A stretch of 40,847 nucleotides of DNA from Actinomycetota bacterium (GCA_030645675.1 JAUSLQ010000171.1:1-40847), one strand, 5' to 3'. Shown: positions 7,648 through 15,814, counted from the first letter of the stretch. The notes: generated by a model from the letters alone, not told the origin. Numbers and translations are program-made.

Positions 7648-7848
7648 ATGGCTCTGTCCGAGTCTGCCTTGTCCGAGATGCGCGCTGCGATCGATGTCGG
7701 CCAAGGAGGTGATCTGGTCCGCCATCTGGCCGAGTGGGGGCTGCAGCAGTTGATCGAGGCCGAGGCCGCCGAGGTGATCGGCGCCGGCCGCTACGAGCGT
7801 GTCGCGCCGGGCGCATCTTCGGGCCGAGCGCCAGCTGTTACGATCTGA
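7648..7848 (+). pseudogene. IS256 (mutator) family transposase, N-terminal fragment
   Basis: The 66-residue ORF starts MALSESALSEMRAAIDVG and continues DLVRHLAEWGLQQLIEAEA and EVIGAGRYERV, the characteristic N-terminus of IS256-family transposases (about 400 residues when whole). Homology stops after GAGRYERVAPG. The next residues are unrelated and a stop follows at 7846-7848, so the DDE catalytic domain is gone and the copy is dead. A strong ribosome site (AAGGAG) precedes the start. The break is at about 7808, only some 45 bases before the acyl-CoA ligase start, so deletion or insertion at this edge must have shaped the ligase promoter. Confidence 0.8.
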
Positions 7849-7859
7849 CACCGATGTCA
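7839..7859 (+). promoter_or_regulatory. Putative -10 box and operator TGACAC-CG-ATGTCA spanning the ligase start codon (site 2)
   Basis: TGACACCGATGTCA (7846-7859) matches the recurring TGACAC-NN-GTGTCA palindrome with one mismatch. The ATG of the ligase (7854-7856) is the first triplet of the right half-site. A TACGAT hexamer at 7839-7844, 9 bases before the ATG, would place the transcription start at or near the A of the start codon, so the mRNA is probably leaderless. A bound repressor would cover both promoter and start. Confidence 0.6.
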
Positions 7860-9479
7860 TCGTCTCGAGCGCAGCACGAAGCCTGCGCGCTGCCGGTAGC
7901 CCCACCCCTGGTCGGCGTCCACCGCACGCTGGCCGACGCGCTGACGGCAGCGGGCACGCAGCACGGCGAGCGGGAAGCCATCGTCGACGGCGACCGCCGC
8001 CTCAGCTTTGCCGAGTGGGACCGCTGCGCCGAGGGGCTGGCTCGCGTGCTGGTGCAGCGTGGTGTGCGGCCCGGCGACGTGGTGGCGATCGTGTTGCCGT
8101 CGTCCATCGACTACGCGATCGCGTACGGCGCGATCACCAAGGCCGGCGCCATAGCGACCGGGCTGAACCTGCGCCTCGGCGCCCACGAGGTGGCGGCGAT
8201 CCTCGCGATCGCGCCGCCGGCGTTGGTGATCGTCGACCGTGATGCAGCCGCGTTCCGCCTGCCCGCCGGCGTCGCCACCTTCGAGCACAGCGAGCTGCCC
8301 GCGGCCTATACGGCTGCGCCGCTCGCCGAAGGGCGGCCGCCCCGCCAGCCCGACGACCCGGCCGTCATCATCTGGACCAGTGGCACCACCGGCGTGCCCA
8401 AGGGAGCGTGGTTCGACCATCGCAACCTGGAGTCGGCGGTGCTCAGCGCCGGCATCATGAGCCGCCCGTACGACCGCAAGCTGGTGGGGACGCCGTTCCC
8501 CCACGCGGGCTACATGGCCAAGCTGTGGGACCAGCTGGCGTGGGGCACGTGCATCGTCGTCAGCCCGGCGCCGTGGACACCGCAGTCGATGCTGCACTCG
8601 TTGGTGCACGAGCGCATCACCGTCGCCGGGGGAGTGCCCACCCAGTGGGCGAAGCTGCTCGAACTGCCCGATGTGGGCGCGGCCGACCTGTCGAGCGTGC
8701 GCCTCGGGCTGGTGGCCACGGCGCCTGCGTCGCCCGAGCTGATCGAGCGGGTCACCGCGACCATCGGCTGCCCGCTGATCGTGCGCTACGCGATGACCGA
8801 GTCGCCCAGCATCACCGGCACCGAGCCGCACGACCCACCCGACGTGCAGTGCCACACCGTCGGCCGCGCCCAGGAGGGCATGGAGATCGACCTGGTCGAC
8901 GAGGCCGGTGCGCCCGTGACAGCGGGAGCGGTCGGCCGGGTGCGCGTGCGCGGCGCCTGCGTGATGCGCGGCTACTGGGGAGCGCCCGAGACGACCGCCG
9001 CGGTGCTCGGCCCCGACGGGTGGCTGACCAGCAGCGACCTCGGCCGGCTCGACCCCGACGGCAACCTCGTGCTGGTCGGCCGCACCACCGACATGTACAT
9101 CCGTGGCGGCTACAACGTGTACCCGCTGGAGGTGGAGAACGTGCTCGCCGATCACCCGCAGATCGACCGAGTGGCGGTGGTCGGCACGGCCGCCGCGGTC
9201 ATCGGCGAGATCGGCGTTGCGTTCGTCGCGCCCACCGACCCGGCGCACCCGCCCACGCTCGCCGCGCTGCGGCAGTGGACGCGCGAGCGGCTGGCGGACT
9301 ACAAAGCTCCTGACCGCTTGGTGATCGTCGAGGCACTGCCGCTCACCAGCATGCTGAAGATCGACAAGGCACAGCTCAGCCGCATGGCCGCGCTCACGAC
9401 CGACACCCGAACGACTGACACCCGAACGACCGACACCCGAACGACCGACACCCGCACCGGCGACGGCGCACACCACTGA
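7854..9479 (+). CDS. AMP-dependent acyl-CoA synthetase with repetitive C-terminal tail
   Basis: The 541-residue ANL ligase carries WTSGTTGVPKGAW (about 178-190), the A5-like YAMTESPSITG, the hinge STSSDLGRLDPDGNLVLVGRT region and a C-terminal lysine in SMLKIDKAQLSR; the usual P-T-G-K is altered around the lysine. It converts an organic acid to its CoA thioester and probably opens the pathway of this operon. Start ATG 7854 is chosen because homology begins directly after it and the operator/-10 arrangement supports a leaderless start; the frame upstream is shadow coding in the transposase remnant. The last 25 residues are four TDTRT-type repeats. The DUF35 gene follows after 14 bases. Confidence 0.92.
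   Translation: MSSSRAQHEACALPVAPPLVGVHRTLADALTAAGTQHGEREAIVDGDRRLSFAEWDRCAEGLARVLVQRGVRPGDVVAIVLPSSIDYAIAYGAITKAGAIATGLNLRLGAHEVAAILAIAPPALVIVDRDAAAFRLPAGVATFEHSELPAAYTAAPLAEGRPPRQPDDPAVIIWTSGTTGVPKGAWFDHRNLESAVLSAGIMSRPYDRKLVGTPFPHAGYMAKLWDQLAWGTCIVVSPAPWTPQSMLHSLVHERITVAGGVPTQWAKLLELPDVGAADLSSVRLGLVATAPASPELIERVTATIGCPLIVRYAMTESPSITGTEPHDPPDVQCHTVGRAQEGMEIDLVDEAGAPVTAGAVGRVRVRGACVMRGYWGAPETTAAVLGPDGWLTSSDLGRLDPDGNLVLVGRTTDMYIRGGYNVYPLEVENVLADHPQIDRVAVVGTAAAVIGEIGVAFVAPTDPAHPPTLAALRQWTRERLADYKAPDRLVIVEALPLTSMLKIDKAQLSRMAALTTDTRTTDTRTTDTRTTDTRTGDGAHH
9396..9455 (+). repeat. 15-bp tandem repeat, four units, inside ligase 3' end
   Basis: ACGACCGACACCCGA is repeated at 9396, 9411 (one change), 9426 and 9441 (last base changed). 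It encodes the pentapeptide series TTDTR at the ligase C-terminus, after the last conserved motif. It is a coding minisatellite, likely variable in copy number between strains. Confidence 0.9.
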
Positions 9480-9493
9480 AAGGCACGGCAACC

Positions 9494-9898
9494 ATGGCGC
9501 ACGATCGCGAGCTCCCGACGGTGGAGGACGAGACCCGGCCGTACTGGAAGGCGGCCGCCGACGGCACGCTGCTGATCAAGAAGTGCAACGCGTGCGGCGA
9601 GGTGCACCACTACCCGCGCCCGTTCTGCCCCAGCTGCTGGAGCGACGACGTGGCCTGGCAAGAGGCCAGCGGCCGCGGCACCGTGTACACGTACTCCACG
9701 ATCTTCCGCAACGACCTCCCTCCGTTCGACGCCTGGGGCGCGTACATCGCCGCCGTGGTCGAGCTGGAGGAAGGCCCGCGGCTGATGACCAACATCGTCG
9801 ACTGCCCGCCGGAGGAGTGCTCCGTGGGCATGCCCGTGGTGGTCGACTTCCGCCCGCTCACCGACGACATCGGTGCGCCGATCTTCCGCAGGGCATAG
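9494..9898 (+). CDS. DUF35 / OB-fold acyl-CoA-associated zinc-ribbon protein
   Basis: The 134-residue protein has a rubredoxin-like zinc ribbon (C31, C34, C45, C48) followed by an OB-fold half (GRGTVYTYSTIFRNDLPPF onward). Known DUF35 proteins bind acyl-CoA and act as partners of thiolase-like enzymes; in actinobacterial steroid side-chain degradation the ChsH2 DUF35 domain holds the Ltp2 retro-aldolase. Here it lies in an operon after the ligase and before a VOC protein and acyl-CoA dehydrogenase. The nearest Ltp-type thiolase is the convergent gene at 11879, a plausible partner. An AAAGGCACGGCAACC leader gives a weak ribosome site before ATG 9494. Confidence 0.9.
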   Translation: MAHDRELPTVEDETRPYWKAAADGTLLIKKCNACGEVHHYPRPFCPSCWSDDVAWQEASGRGTVYTYSTIFRNDLPPFDAWGAYIAAVVELEEGPRLMTNIVDCPPEECSVGMPVVVDFRPLTDDIGAPIFRRA

Positions 9899-9903
9899 CC
9901 GCC

Positions 9904-10758
9904 GTGATCGATCTCTCCGCCCCAGTCTGCGAGCCCGGCAACTGCCATCGCATCGCGTTTGCGGTGCGCGATCTGCCCGCCGCGGTGCGCTGGTTCGAAG
10001 ATGTCCTCGGTGCGGTCATGCTGCCCATCCCGCAACAGGCGGGCGGGGCCGTGGAGGCCGAGGCCGACGGCGGCCAGATCGCAGTGATGTGGCTGCAGAG
10101 CGTGCCCATCGTGCTGCTCGGCTCCACCCAACCCGACGGCATCATCGGCCGCTACCTGGCCGCCAACGGGCCCAGCGTGCAGTCGCTGGCCTGGGAGATC
10201 CCCGACATGTGGGGCACCGAGAACCTGCTGCGCGCGAACGGCATGAAGATCGTCGGCACCGACATCGAAGGGAGGCACTTCTTCGTGCACCCCAAGCACA
10301 CCGAGGGCATGCTGCTGGAGTACACCGACGACGTGCTGCCGGGCGACCCGCGCCGCGGCAACGGCGTGGCCGCTCTGGTCGGCTCCGTGGCGATCGCCTC
10401 CGTGCAGCGGGTCACCACCGTCGTGCCCGACATCGACGCCGCCGTGGCCGCGCTGCGCTACACGTTCAACGGCGTCGCCGCCGCAACGGCCGACGAAGCC
10501 GTCGACGTCGTCATCGGCGACCTCACGGTTCGGCTGGTCACGGCCGCCACCGACGGCGGGCGTTTCGCCGGGCTCGCGGGTAGCACCCGCTTCCACTCGG
10601 TCACGCTGGCCGTGCCCGACCTCGCCGCGCTACCTGCGCAGCTGACCGCGGCCGGCATCGGCGTCGCCGCCAGCGACACCAACGGCATCGACGGGCAGTC
10701 GTTGTGGGCCGACCCGGCCGGCACGCTGGGCCTGCGGTTCGAGTTCGTCGCGGCATGA
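9904..10758 (+). CDS. Two-module VOC (glyoxalase/extradiol fold) protein
   Basis: From GTG 9904 the protein has 284 residues. An N-terminal VOC module begins NCHRIAFAVRDLPAAVRWFEDVLGA and ends with EGMLLEYTDDVLP. A second starts VQRVTTVVPDIDAAVAALRYTFNG and ends GTLGLRFEFVAA. The paired modules resemble glyoxalase, epimerase or dioxygenase proteins. H15 (CHRIAF) and E109/E140-type residues could be metal ligands, but I cannot assign the reaction; an acyl-CoA epimerase or isomerase would fit the context. The start is 5 bases after the DUF35 stop. Its stop overlaps the start of the acyl-CoA dehydrogenase (ATGA at 10755-10758), indicating coupled translation. Confidence 0.75.
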   Translation: MIDLSAPVCEPGNCHRIAFAVRDLPAAVRWFEDVLGAVMLPIPQQAGGAVEAEADGGQIAVMWLQSVPIVLLGSTQPDGIIGRYLAANGPSVQSLAWEIPDMWGTENLLRANGMKIVGTDIEGRHFFVHPKHTEGMLLEYTDDVLPGDPRRGNGVAALVGSVAIASVQRVTTVVPDIDAAVAALRYTFNGVAAATADEAVDVVIGDLTVRLVTAATDGGRFAGLAGSTRFHSVTLAVPDLAALPAQLTAAGIGVAASDTNGIDGQSLWADPAGTLGLRFEFVAA

Positions 10759-11855
10759 GCCAGGCAGCGGAGCTCGAGGAGTTCCTCCTCGGCGCCATCC
10801 CGCGGTTCCGCGCCCTCGGTGCCGCACCCGGTTCGTGGGACGAGAAGATGGCCTGGCAGCAGATCCTCGGCGAGGGTGGCTGGGTGGCGCCGTCGTGGCC
10901 CGTCGAGCACGGCGGCCGTGGGTTGTCCACCGCCGACCGCATCGAGTGCGAGCTGGTGATGGCCGCGTCGGGCACGCCGATGATCGCGTCCACGTTGGGC
11001 GTGAAGAACGTCGGGCCGACGCTTGCGATGTGGGGCACCGACGAGCAGAAGGCGCACCTGCCGCGCATCCTGTCCGGCGAGGAGATCTGGTGCCAGGGCT
11101 TCAGCGAGCCGGACGCCGGCTCGGACCTGGCCAGCCTGCGCACGCGGGCGGTGCTCGACGGCGACGACTTCGTGATCGACGGCGAGAAGGTGTGGACGTC
11201 GCAGGGCCTGCGCGCCACCCACTGCCAACTGCTGGTGCGCACCGACCCGACCGCGTCGAAGCATCGCGGCATCTCCGCGCTGCTGGTCCCGCTGCACCTG
11301 CCCGGCATCGAGCGTCGCCCGATCCGGCAGATCAACGGCGACTCGGAGTTCGCCTCCATGCACTTCGACGGTGTGCGCGTGCCGCGCTCGGCCCTGCTGG
11401 GGCCGCTGCACGACGGCTGGAACGTCACCACCTCGACGCTGGCCCACGAGCGCGCAGGCGTGGCGATGTTCGCCCAGCGCCACGAGGCGGATGTTCTGGC
11501 CCTCGTGCGCGAACTGGCCGGCAGCGGCCTCGACGCGGTGGCCCGGCAACTGGTCGTGCGCCGCTACATCGACGGCCGGCTGATCGGCCTGGTGGGCCGC
11601 AAGATCCTGTCCACCCTGGTGCAGGGCGGCACGCCCGGCCCCGAGCAGCAGCTGATCAAGCTGGCCTGGAGCCTAGGCGAAGCCCGCCTGGCCGAGGCTC
11701 GTGCGGTGTTGGCCGGCCCGGCGCTGATGGCCGGTGGGGCACCCGAGGCGGAGGAGGCGCTGCTGCGTTCGCGTGCCTCCACCATCGCCGCCGGCACCAC
11801 CGAGGTGATGAAGAACATCATCGCCGAGCGGGTGCTCGGCCTGCCGCGCGACTGA
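10755..11855 (+). CDS. Acyl-CoA dehydrogenase
   Basis: The 366-residue flavoprotein oxidises an acyl-CoA to the 2,3-enoyl-CoA with FAD. It shows WCQGFSEPDAGSDLASL (the flavin/substrate motif of the family, about 112-128), FVIDGEKVWTS, the LVPLHLPGIERRPI middle segment and the ending AAGTTEVMKNIIAERVLGLPRD. It resembles the single-subunit FadE proteins of steroid and branched-acid catabolism rather than classic short-chain enzymes. Start ATG 10755 overlaps the preceding stop and gives a normal N-terminus; further upstream is shadow. It ends the ligase / DUF35 / VOC / dehydrogenase operon, 23 bases from the convergent Ltp-type gene. Confidence 0.95.
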   Translation: MSQAAELEEFLLGAIPRFRALGAAPGSWDEKMAWQQILGEGGWVAPSWPVEHGGRGLSTADRIECELVMAASGTPMIASTLGVKNVGPTLAMWGTDEQKAHLPRILSGEEIWCQGFSEPDAGSDLASLRTRAVLDGDDFVIDGEKVWTSQGLRATHCQLLVRTDPTASKHRGISALLVPLHLPGIERRPIRQINGDSEFASMHFDGVRVPRSALLGPLHDGWNVTTSTLAHERAGVAMFAQRHEADVLALVRELAGSGLDAVARQLVVRRYIDGRLIGLVGRKILSTLVQGGTPGPEQQLIKLAWSLGEARLAEARAVLAGPALMAGGAPEAEEALLRSRASTIAAGTTEVMKNIIAERVLGLPRD

Positions 11856-11878
11856 GGATCCTGGGGGTACGGCGAGGT

Positions 11879-13024
11879 TCAGCCGCGGCCGAGCAGCATC
11901 GTGCCGCTGCTGCAGAACCAGCCACCGGTGCCGCTGACGCAGGCGACCTCGGCATTCGGTACCTGCCGGTCACCGGCCTCGCCGCGCAACTGCTTGGCCG
12001 CCTCGACCAGCAGGAACAGGCCGCGCTGGCCGGGGTGGCAGGCCGACAGCCCGCCGCCGTCGGTGTTGGTGGGCAGCGCGCCGCCGACACGCAGCTTGCC
12101 GTCCTCCACGAACGCACCGCCCTCGCCCTTGCCGCAGAAGCCGAGGTCTTCCAGCGTGATCAGCAGCATGTACGTGAACGCGTCGTAGAGCTCGCACACG
12201 TCGACATCGGCCGGGGTGAGGCCCGCGCGCTGGAACGCGAGGCGGCCCGAGTCGGCGGCCGGGCCGGTGGTGAAGTCGGCCCACTGGGCCATGTTGATGT
12301 GCGAGATGCCCTCGCCACTGCCCAGGATCCAGACGGGCGTGCCCGGGATGTCGGCGACGCGGTCTTCGGCGACCAACACGATCGCGGCTGCGCCGTCGCT
12401 GCGGATGCAGCACTGCAACTTGGTGAACGGGTCGGCGATCATCGGGCCGTCGAGCACGTCGGCGATCGTGATCGGGTCGCGCACGAACGCCTCGGGGTTG
12501 AGGCCCGCGTTGAAGCGAGCGCTGACCGCGATCTCGGCGAGCTGCTCGATGGTGGTGCCGTGCTCGTGCATGTGGCGGCGGGCGGCCATCGCGTACTTGG
12601 AGATGAGAGTGTGCCCGTACGGCGCCTCCCACTGCATCGGGCCGCGGGCGCCCCAGTCGAGGTTGGCGGTGCGCAGGCCCTTGCGCAGGTCGGCGCGAGC
12701 GGTGCTGCCGTAGGCCAGCAGCACGACATCGGCGTGGCCCGCGCTGATCGCATCAGCTGCGTGCGCGGCCATGACCTCCCACGACGACCCACCGACGGCG
12801 GTGCTGTCGATCCAGGTCGGCCGCAAGCCCATGTACTCCGCGACGTCGACGGGGGCCATCGTGCCCAGGCCGGTTGACGCGAAGCCGTCGATCTGGTCCG
12901 GGCGCAGCCCGGCGTCGCCCAGCGCTCGCCGGCTGGCCTGGGCCATCAGGGCGTAGGGGGTCTGGTTGTCGACCTTGCCGACCTCCGACAGTGCAACACC
13001 CGCGATCGCGACTCGGCGACTCAT
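11879..13024 (-). CDS. Ltp/SCPx-type thiolase homologue without the nucleophilic cysteine (probable retro-aldolase)
   Basis: The 381-residue thiolase-fold protein begins SRRVAIAGVALSEVG and contains the SDGAAAIVLVAEDRV core and PTNTDGGGLSACHPG with H330. Where thiolases carry the acylated cysteine it reads STAVGGSSWEVMAA (Ser80/Ser81), and the usual N-E-A-F motif is ELYDAF with Tyr280. Loss of the cysteine and gain of this tyrosine are features of the Ltp2-type aldolases, which cleave beta-hydroxyacyl-CoA side chains without CoA attack and work with DUF35 partners. I infer a similar retro-aldol role here. The start ATG 13024 follows GAGGTCGAAGAG; a longer frame upstream crosses the operator and is rejected. 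It is divergent from the SDR at 13120. Confidence 0.85.
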   Translation of the reverse strand: MSRRVAIAGVALSEVGKVDNQTPYALMAQASRRALGDAGLRPDQIDGFASTGLGTMAPVDVAEYMGLRPTWIDSTAVGGSSWEVMAAHAADAISAGHADVVLLAYGSTARADLRKGLRTANLDWGARGPMQWEAPYGHTLISKYAMAARRHMHEHGTTIEQLAEIAVSARFNAGLNPEAFVRDPITIADVLDGPMIADPFTKLQCCIRSDGAAAIVLVAEDRVADIPGTPVWILGSGEGISHINMAQWADFTTGPAADSGRLAFQRAGLTPADVDVCELYDAFTYMLLITLEDLGFCGKGEGGAFVEDGKLRVGGALPTNTDGGGLSACHPGQRGLFLLVEAAKQLRGEAGDRQVPNAEVACVSGTGGWFCSSGTMLLGRG

Positions 13025-13065
13025 CTCTTCGACCTCCAACGTCCTCGAACCGACTGATACCGTAA

Positions 13066-13081
13066 CTGACACCCGTGTCAC
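13066..13081. promoter_or_regulatory. Palindromic operator TGACAC-CC-GTGTCA (site 3)
   Basis: A perfect 6+2+6 inverted repeat (13067-13080, with a flanking CTGACAC) sits in the 95-bp gap between the divergent Ltp-type thiolase (start 13024) and SDR (start 13120). It is one of the best-conserved copies of the family and could repress both genes. Confidence 0.75.
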
Positions 13082-13119
13082 CGGCCTACCCGGTGGCCCG
13101 CTCGTGAAGGGGAACGTCA

Positions 13120-13884
13120 ATGGGGAATCGTCTCGCAGGTCGTGTCGCGCTCGTCTCTGGCTCCACACGCGGCATCGGCCGCACCATCGCCGAGGTGTTC
13201 GCCGCCGAGGGTGCGAAGGTGGCCGTCACCGGTCGCACCGTGGAGAAGGGCCAGAAGGTGGTCGACCGCATCCGCGAGAACGGCGGCGAGGCCGAGTTCT
13301 TCCAGCTCGACGTCACGGTCGAGCAGAGCGTGCACGACACGATCGAGGCCGTCGTCGCCCGCTTCGGTTCCCTCACCACGCTGGTCAACAACGCCGCGCC
13401 CACCACCGAGGTGTCCACGACGGTGAAGCCCCTGCACCAGTACACGACCGAGGAGTGGAACGGCATCATCACCAGCGCGCTCACCGGCAACGTGTTCTGG
13501 GCCTCGAAGTACGCCTGGCCGCACCTGGAGGCCGCAGGCAACTCCACCATCGTCAACATCTCATCGGGCCAGTCGCTGCGCGGCTTCACCGGCTTCGGTG
13601 CCTATGGCGCGGCGAAGGGCGCGATGAACAGCGTCACCCGCACGCTGGCTGTCGAAGGCGCGCCGGTGGGCATTCGCTGCAACGCCATCATCGTCGGCCG
13701 CATCGTGGCCGGCCGTGGCGACTCGGGCGTGGGCATGTCGAAGGTGCCGGGCAGCATCGGCAACCCCGGCCAGATCGCGTCGACGGCGTTGTTCCTGGCG
13801 TCGGACGAATCGTCGTTCATCACCGGCGACCTGATCACTGCCGACGGCGGTGTCACCGTCAACGGCGACCTGCTGATGGGCTGA
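13120..13884 (+). CDS. SDR family oxidoreductase (FabG-like)
   Basis: The 254-residue classical SDR shows LVSGSTRGIGRTIAEVF at 11-27, VNNAA at 89-93, Ser148/149 and the catalytic Y162-G-A-A-K166. TGRT after beta-2 suggests NADP(H) preference. The C-terminal FITGDLITADGG is typical. It should interconvert a hydroxyl and a keto group on an acyl-CoA or cyclic substrate. AAGGGGAAC precedes ATG 13120. It shares its control region with the divergent Ltp-type gene, suggesting that the two act on successive intermediates. Confidence 0.93.
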   Translation: MGNRLAGRVALVSGSTRGIGRTIAEVFAAEGAKVAVTGRTVEKGQKVVDRIRENGGEAEFFQLDVTVEQSVHDTIEAVVARFGSLTTLVNNAAPTTEVSTTVKPLHQYTTEEWNGIITSALTGNVFWASKYAWPHLEAAGNSTIVNISSGQSLRGFTGFGAYGAAKGAMNSVTRTLAVEGAPVGIRCNAIIVGRIVAGRGDSGVGMSKVPGSIGNPGQIASTALFLASDESSFITGDLITADGGVTVNGDLLMG

Positions 13885-13890
13885 CGCCGC

Positions 13891-13905
13891 GGCCGGTCGC
13901 CGGCC
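13891..13905. terminator. Short GC-rich hairpin between convergent SDR and YkgJ-like genes
   Basis: GGCCGG-TCG-CCGGCC forms a six-pair stem with a three-base loop in the 39-bp convergent gap after the SDR stop (13884) and before the YkgJ-like stop (13924). It is a plausible bidirectional terminator without a T-tract. Confidence 0.45.
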
Positions 13906-13923
13906 GACGCCCGTGCCGCGCGC

Positions 13924-14538
13924 TCAGCGCGGCCGGTGGGTGATCGCCGCCGCGACCTCGGCAGGTGTCGGCTCGCCGCCGCGTAGGAACAGGCGGTGCG
14001 TGCGCACGGCGGCAACTGCTGCCTGGGTGGCGGTGGCCGGCACGGCCTCGCGCGGCAAATCGCCGGATCGGTCGCGAACGAACTCGGCGGCCGACCGCAC
14101 CGCTGCATGCAGCACGTCGTCGAGTTCGGTGGGGTGCTCGAAACGCCATCGCCGCGCCTGCTCTGCGACCGCCGGCCCGTCGGCGTCGATGCCCGCGGCC
14201 GCGAACACGCGGCAGTCGTAGACCCGGCAGGTGTGCGGGCGGTGGGCGTAGATCGTGCAGCGGTCGTCGACCAGCATCGGGCAGCGGCCCTGTTCGTCGT
14301 AGCCCATCAGCATGTGGCCGCGCGGTGCTCCGGGAGCAGGGAACAGCAAGGCGGTGGGGATGTGCGCCAGCGCGTCGCGCTCGTCGGGAGCGATGTGGAT
14401 GAATTGTGCCGAGCGGCAGCACGCCGTGCATTCGCCGCAGGGCACGTCGGACTCGCCGCTGCCGCCGATCGCCGCCAGCGCCTCCGCCAGCCAGGCGCCG
14501 AACGCCCCGGCCGGCAGGTCGCAGGTGTCGTCGTCCAT
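13924..14538 (-). CDS. YkgJ-family cysteine-cluster protein
   Basis: The 204 residues from ATG 14538 carry the CxxC-xx-CC cluster PCGECTACCR, then CPMLVDDRCTIYAHRPHTCRVYDC, which is the YkgJ/UPF0153 pattern of putative zinc or Fe-S binding proteins. Their function is unknown; some are linked to protein modification or metal handling. The C-terminal half is helical and unconserved in appearance. Earlier in-frame starts exist, but they run into the promoter of the divergent thiolase; the DDDTCDLPAGAF start is the most natural. It is not obviously part of the catabolic pathway. Confidence 0.8.
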   Translation of the reverse strand: MDDDTCDLPAGAFGAWLAEALAAIGGSGESDVPCGECTACCRSAQFIHIAPDERDALAHIPTALLFPAPGAPRGHMLMGYDEQGRCPMLVDDRCTIYAHRPHTCRVYDCRVFAAAGIDADGPAVAEQARRWRFEHPTELDDVLHAAVRSAAEFVRDRSGDLPREAVPATATQAAVAAVRTHRLFLRGGEPTPAEVAAAITHRPR

Positions 14539-14612
14539 CGCCGGCCAGCGTGACACCTGGCGCGGATCGCGTCCAGGCGACCGCGCCCCGAGGCAGCGGA
14601 AATGACCCGCAA

Positions 14613-14631
14613 GCGACACCTGTGTCAGAAT
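14613..14631. promoter_or_regulatory. Operator GCGACAC-CT-GTGTCAG with overlapping -10-like CAGAAT (site 4)
   Basis: The palindrome (one mismatch in the left arm) lies in the divergent gap between the YkgJ-like gene (start 14538) and the thiolase (start 14639). CAGAAT at 14626-14631 overlaps the right arm and lies 7 bases before the thiolase ATG, as expected for a leaderless message. Confidence 0.6.
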
Positions 14632-14638
14632 CGACGCC

Positions 14639-15814
14639 ATGCCTGAAGCAGTCATCGTCTCCGCCGCCCGTACACCCATCGCTCGTGCCCGCAAGGGTTC
14701 GCTGGTCGATGTCGACGCCCAGACGCTGGCCCAGATCGCGGTCAAGGCTGCGATCGACCGCTCGGGCATCGACCCGTCGCTGATCGACGACATCGTGCTC
14801 GCCGAGTCGATGCAGGGCGGCGGAGTGATCGCCCGCTACGTCGCCAACGTGCTCGGCCTGCTCACCGTGCCCGGCCTGGCCGACAACCGCCACTGCGCCG
14901 CCGGCCTCAGCGCGGTGCAGATCGGCGCTGCCAGCATCCGCGCCGGCATGGACCAGATCGTGGTCGCCGGCGGCACCGAGAGCCTGTCCAGTGCGCCGCA
15001 GCTGCTGAAGTCCACCCCTGCGTCCGCCGCCGACTTCCAGCCGTGGATGCCGGCCAGCCACCCCGACAGTGCTGCCGCTCCGGCGTGGGACATGAGCATC
15101 ACGGTCGGCGAGAACACCGCCCGCATCGCCGGCATCACCCGCCGCGACGCCGACGAGTGGGCCGCCGGCTCGCACCAGAAGGCCTACGCCCAGGTCAGCA
15201 ACGGCTACTTCGACGCCGAGATCGTGCCGGTCGAGGTGTCCGACGGCGCCGGCGGCACCCGCCTGTTCGCCCGCGACGAGCACCCCCGCCCCGAGACCAC
15301 GGTCGAGAGCCTGTCGGCACTGAAGCTGATCCACCCCGAGATCGAGAACGCCACGGTCACCCCCGGCAACTCGTCGGGCATCAACGACGCCGCGGCGGCG
15401 CTGGTGATCATGAGCGACGAGGTGGCCAAGCGCGAAGGTCTCACCCCGCTGGCCCGCATCGTGTCGTGGGCGTCGGTGGGCATCGACCCCGAGCAGACCG
15501 GCCTGGCCCCCACGAAGGCGATCCCGAAGGCGCTGGCCCGCGGCGGCATGCAGATCAGCGACATCGACCTGTTCGAGATCAACGAGGCGTTCTGCTCGAT
15601 GGCCGTCGCCACCACCCGCATCCTCGGCCTCAACCCGGAGATCGTGAACCCGTACGGCAGCGGCTGCGGCCTCGGCCACCCGATCGCGGCCACGGGTGCC
15701 CGCATGGTGGTCAGCATGATGCACGAGCTGCGCCGCCAGGGGAAGAACACCGGCGTCGTGTCGATGTGCGCCGGCGGCGGCATGGGTTCGGCGCTCGTCC
15801 TCGAAGTGCTCTGA
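14639..15814 (+). CDS. Thiolase (acetyl-CoA acyltransferase, FadA-like)
   Basis: The 391-residue thiolase keeps the complete active site: nucleophile C86 in NRHCAAGLSA, N-E-A-F at about 315-318, H347 in CGLGHPIAATG and C377 in MCAGGGMGSA. It should cleave a 3-ketoacyl-CoA with CoA to release acetyl- or propionyl-CoA, as FadA5-type enzymes do in sterol side-chain degradation. No ribosome site is seen; the ATG follows an operator/-10 arrangement that suggests a leaderless transcript. The start MPEAVIVSAARTPIARA is the standard thiolase N-terminus. The patatin gene follows 7 bases after the stop. Confidence 0.96.
   Translation: MPEAVIVSAARTPIARARKGSLVDVDAQTLAQIAVKAAIDRSGIDPSLIDDIVLAESMQGGGVIARYVANVLGLLTVPGLADNRHCAAGLSAVQIGAASIRAGMDQIVVAGGTESLSSAPQLLKSTPASAADFQPWMPASHPDSAAAPAWDMSITVGENTARIAGITRRDADEWAAGSHQKAYAQVSNGYFDAEIVPVEVSDGAGGTRLFARDEHPRPETTVESLSALKLIHPEIENATVTPGNSSGINDAAAALVIMSDEVAKREGLTPLARIVSWASVGIDPEQTGLAPTKAIPKALARGGMQISDIDLFEINEAFCSMAVATTRILGLNPEIVNPYGSGCGLGHPIAATGARMVVSMMHELRRQGKNTGVVSMCAGGGMGSALVLEVL

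Noticed and set aside
7555-7848. Intact IS256 element
   Set aside because: Only the left end and the N-terminal part of the transposase are present; no DDE domain or right inverted repeat.
11856-11878. Possible terminator between the acyl-CoA dehydrogenase and Ltp-type gene
   Set aside because: The 23-base gap shows no stable inverted repeat.
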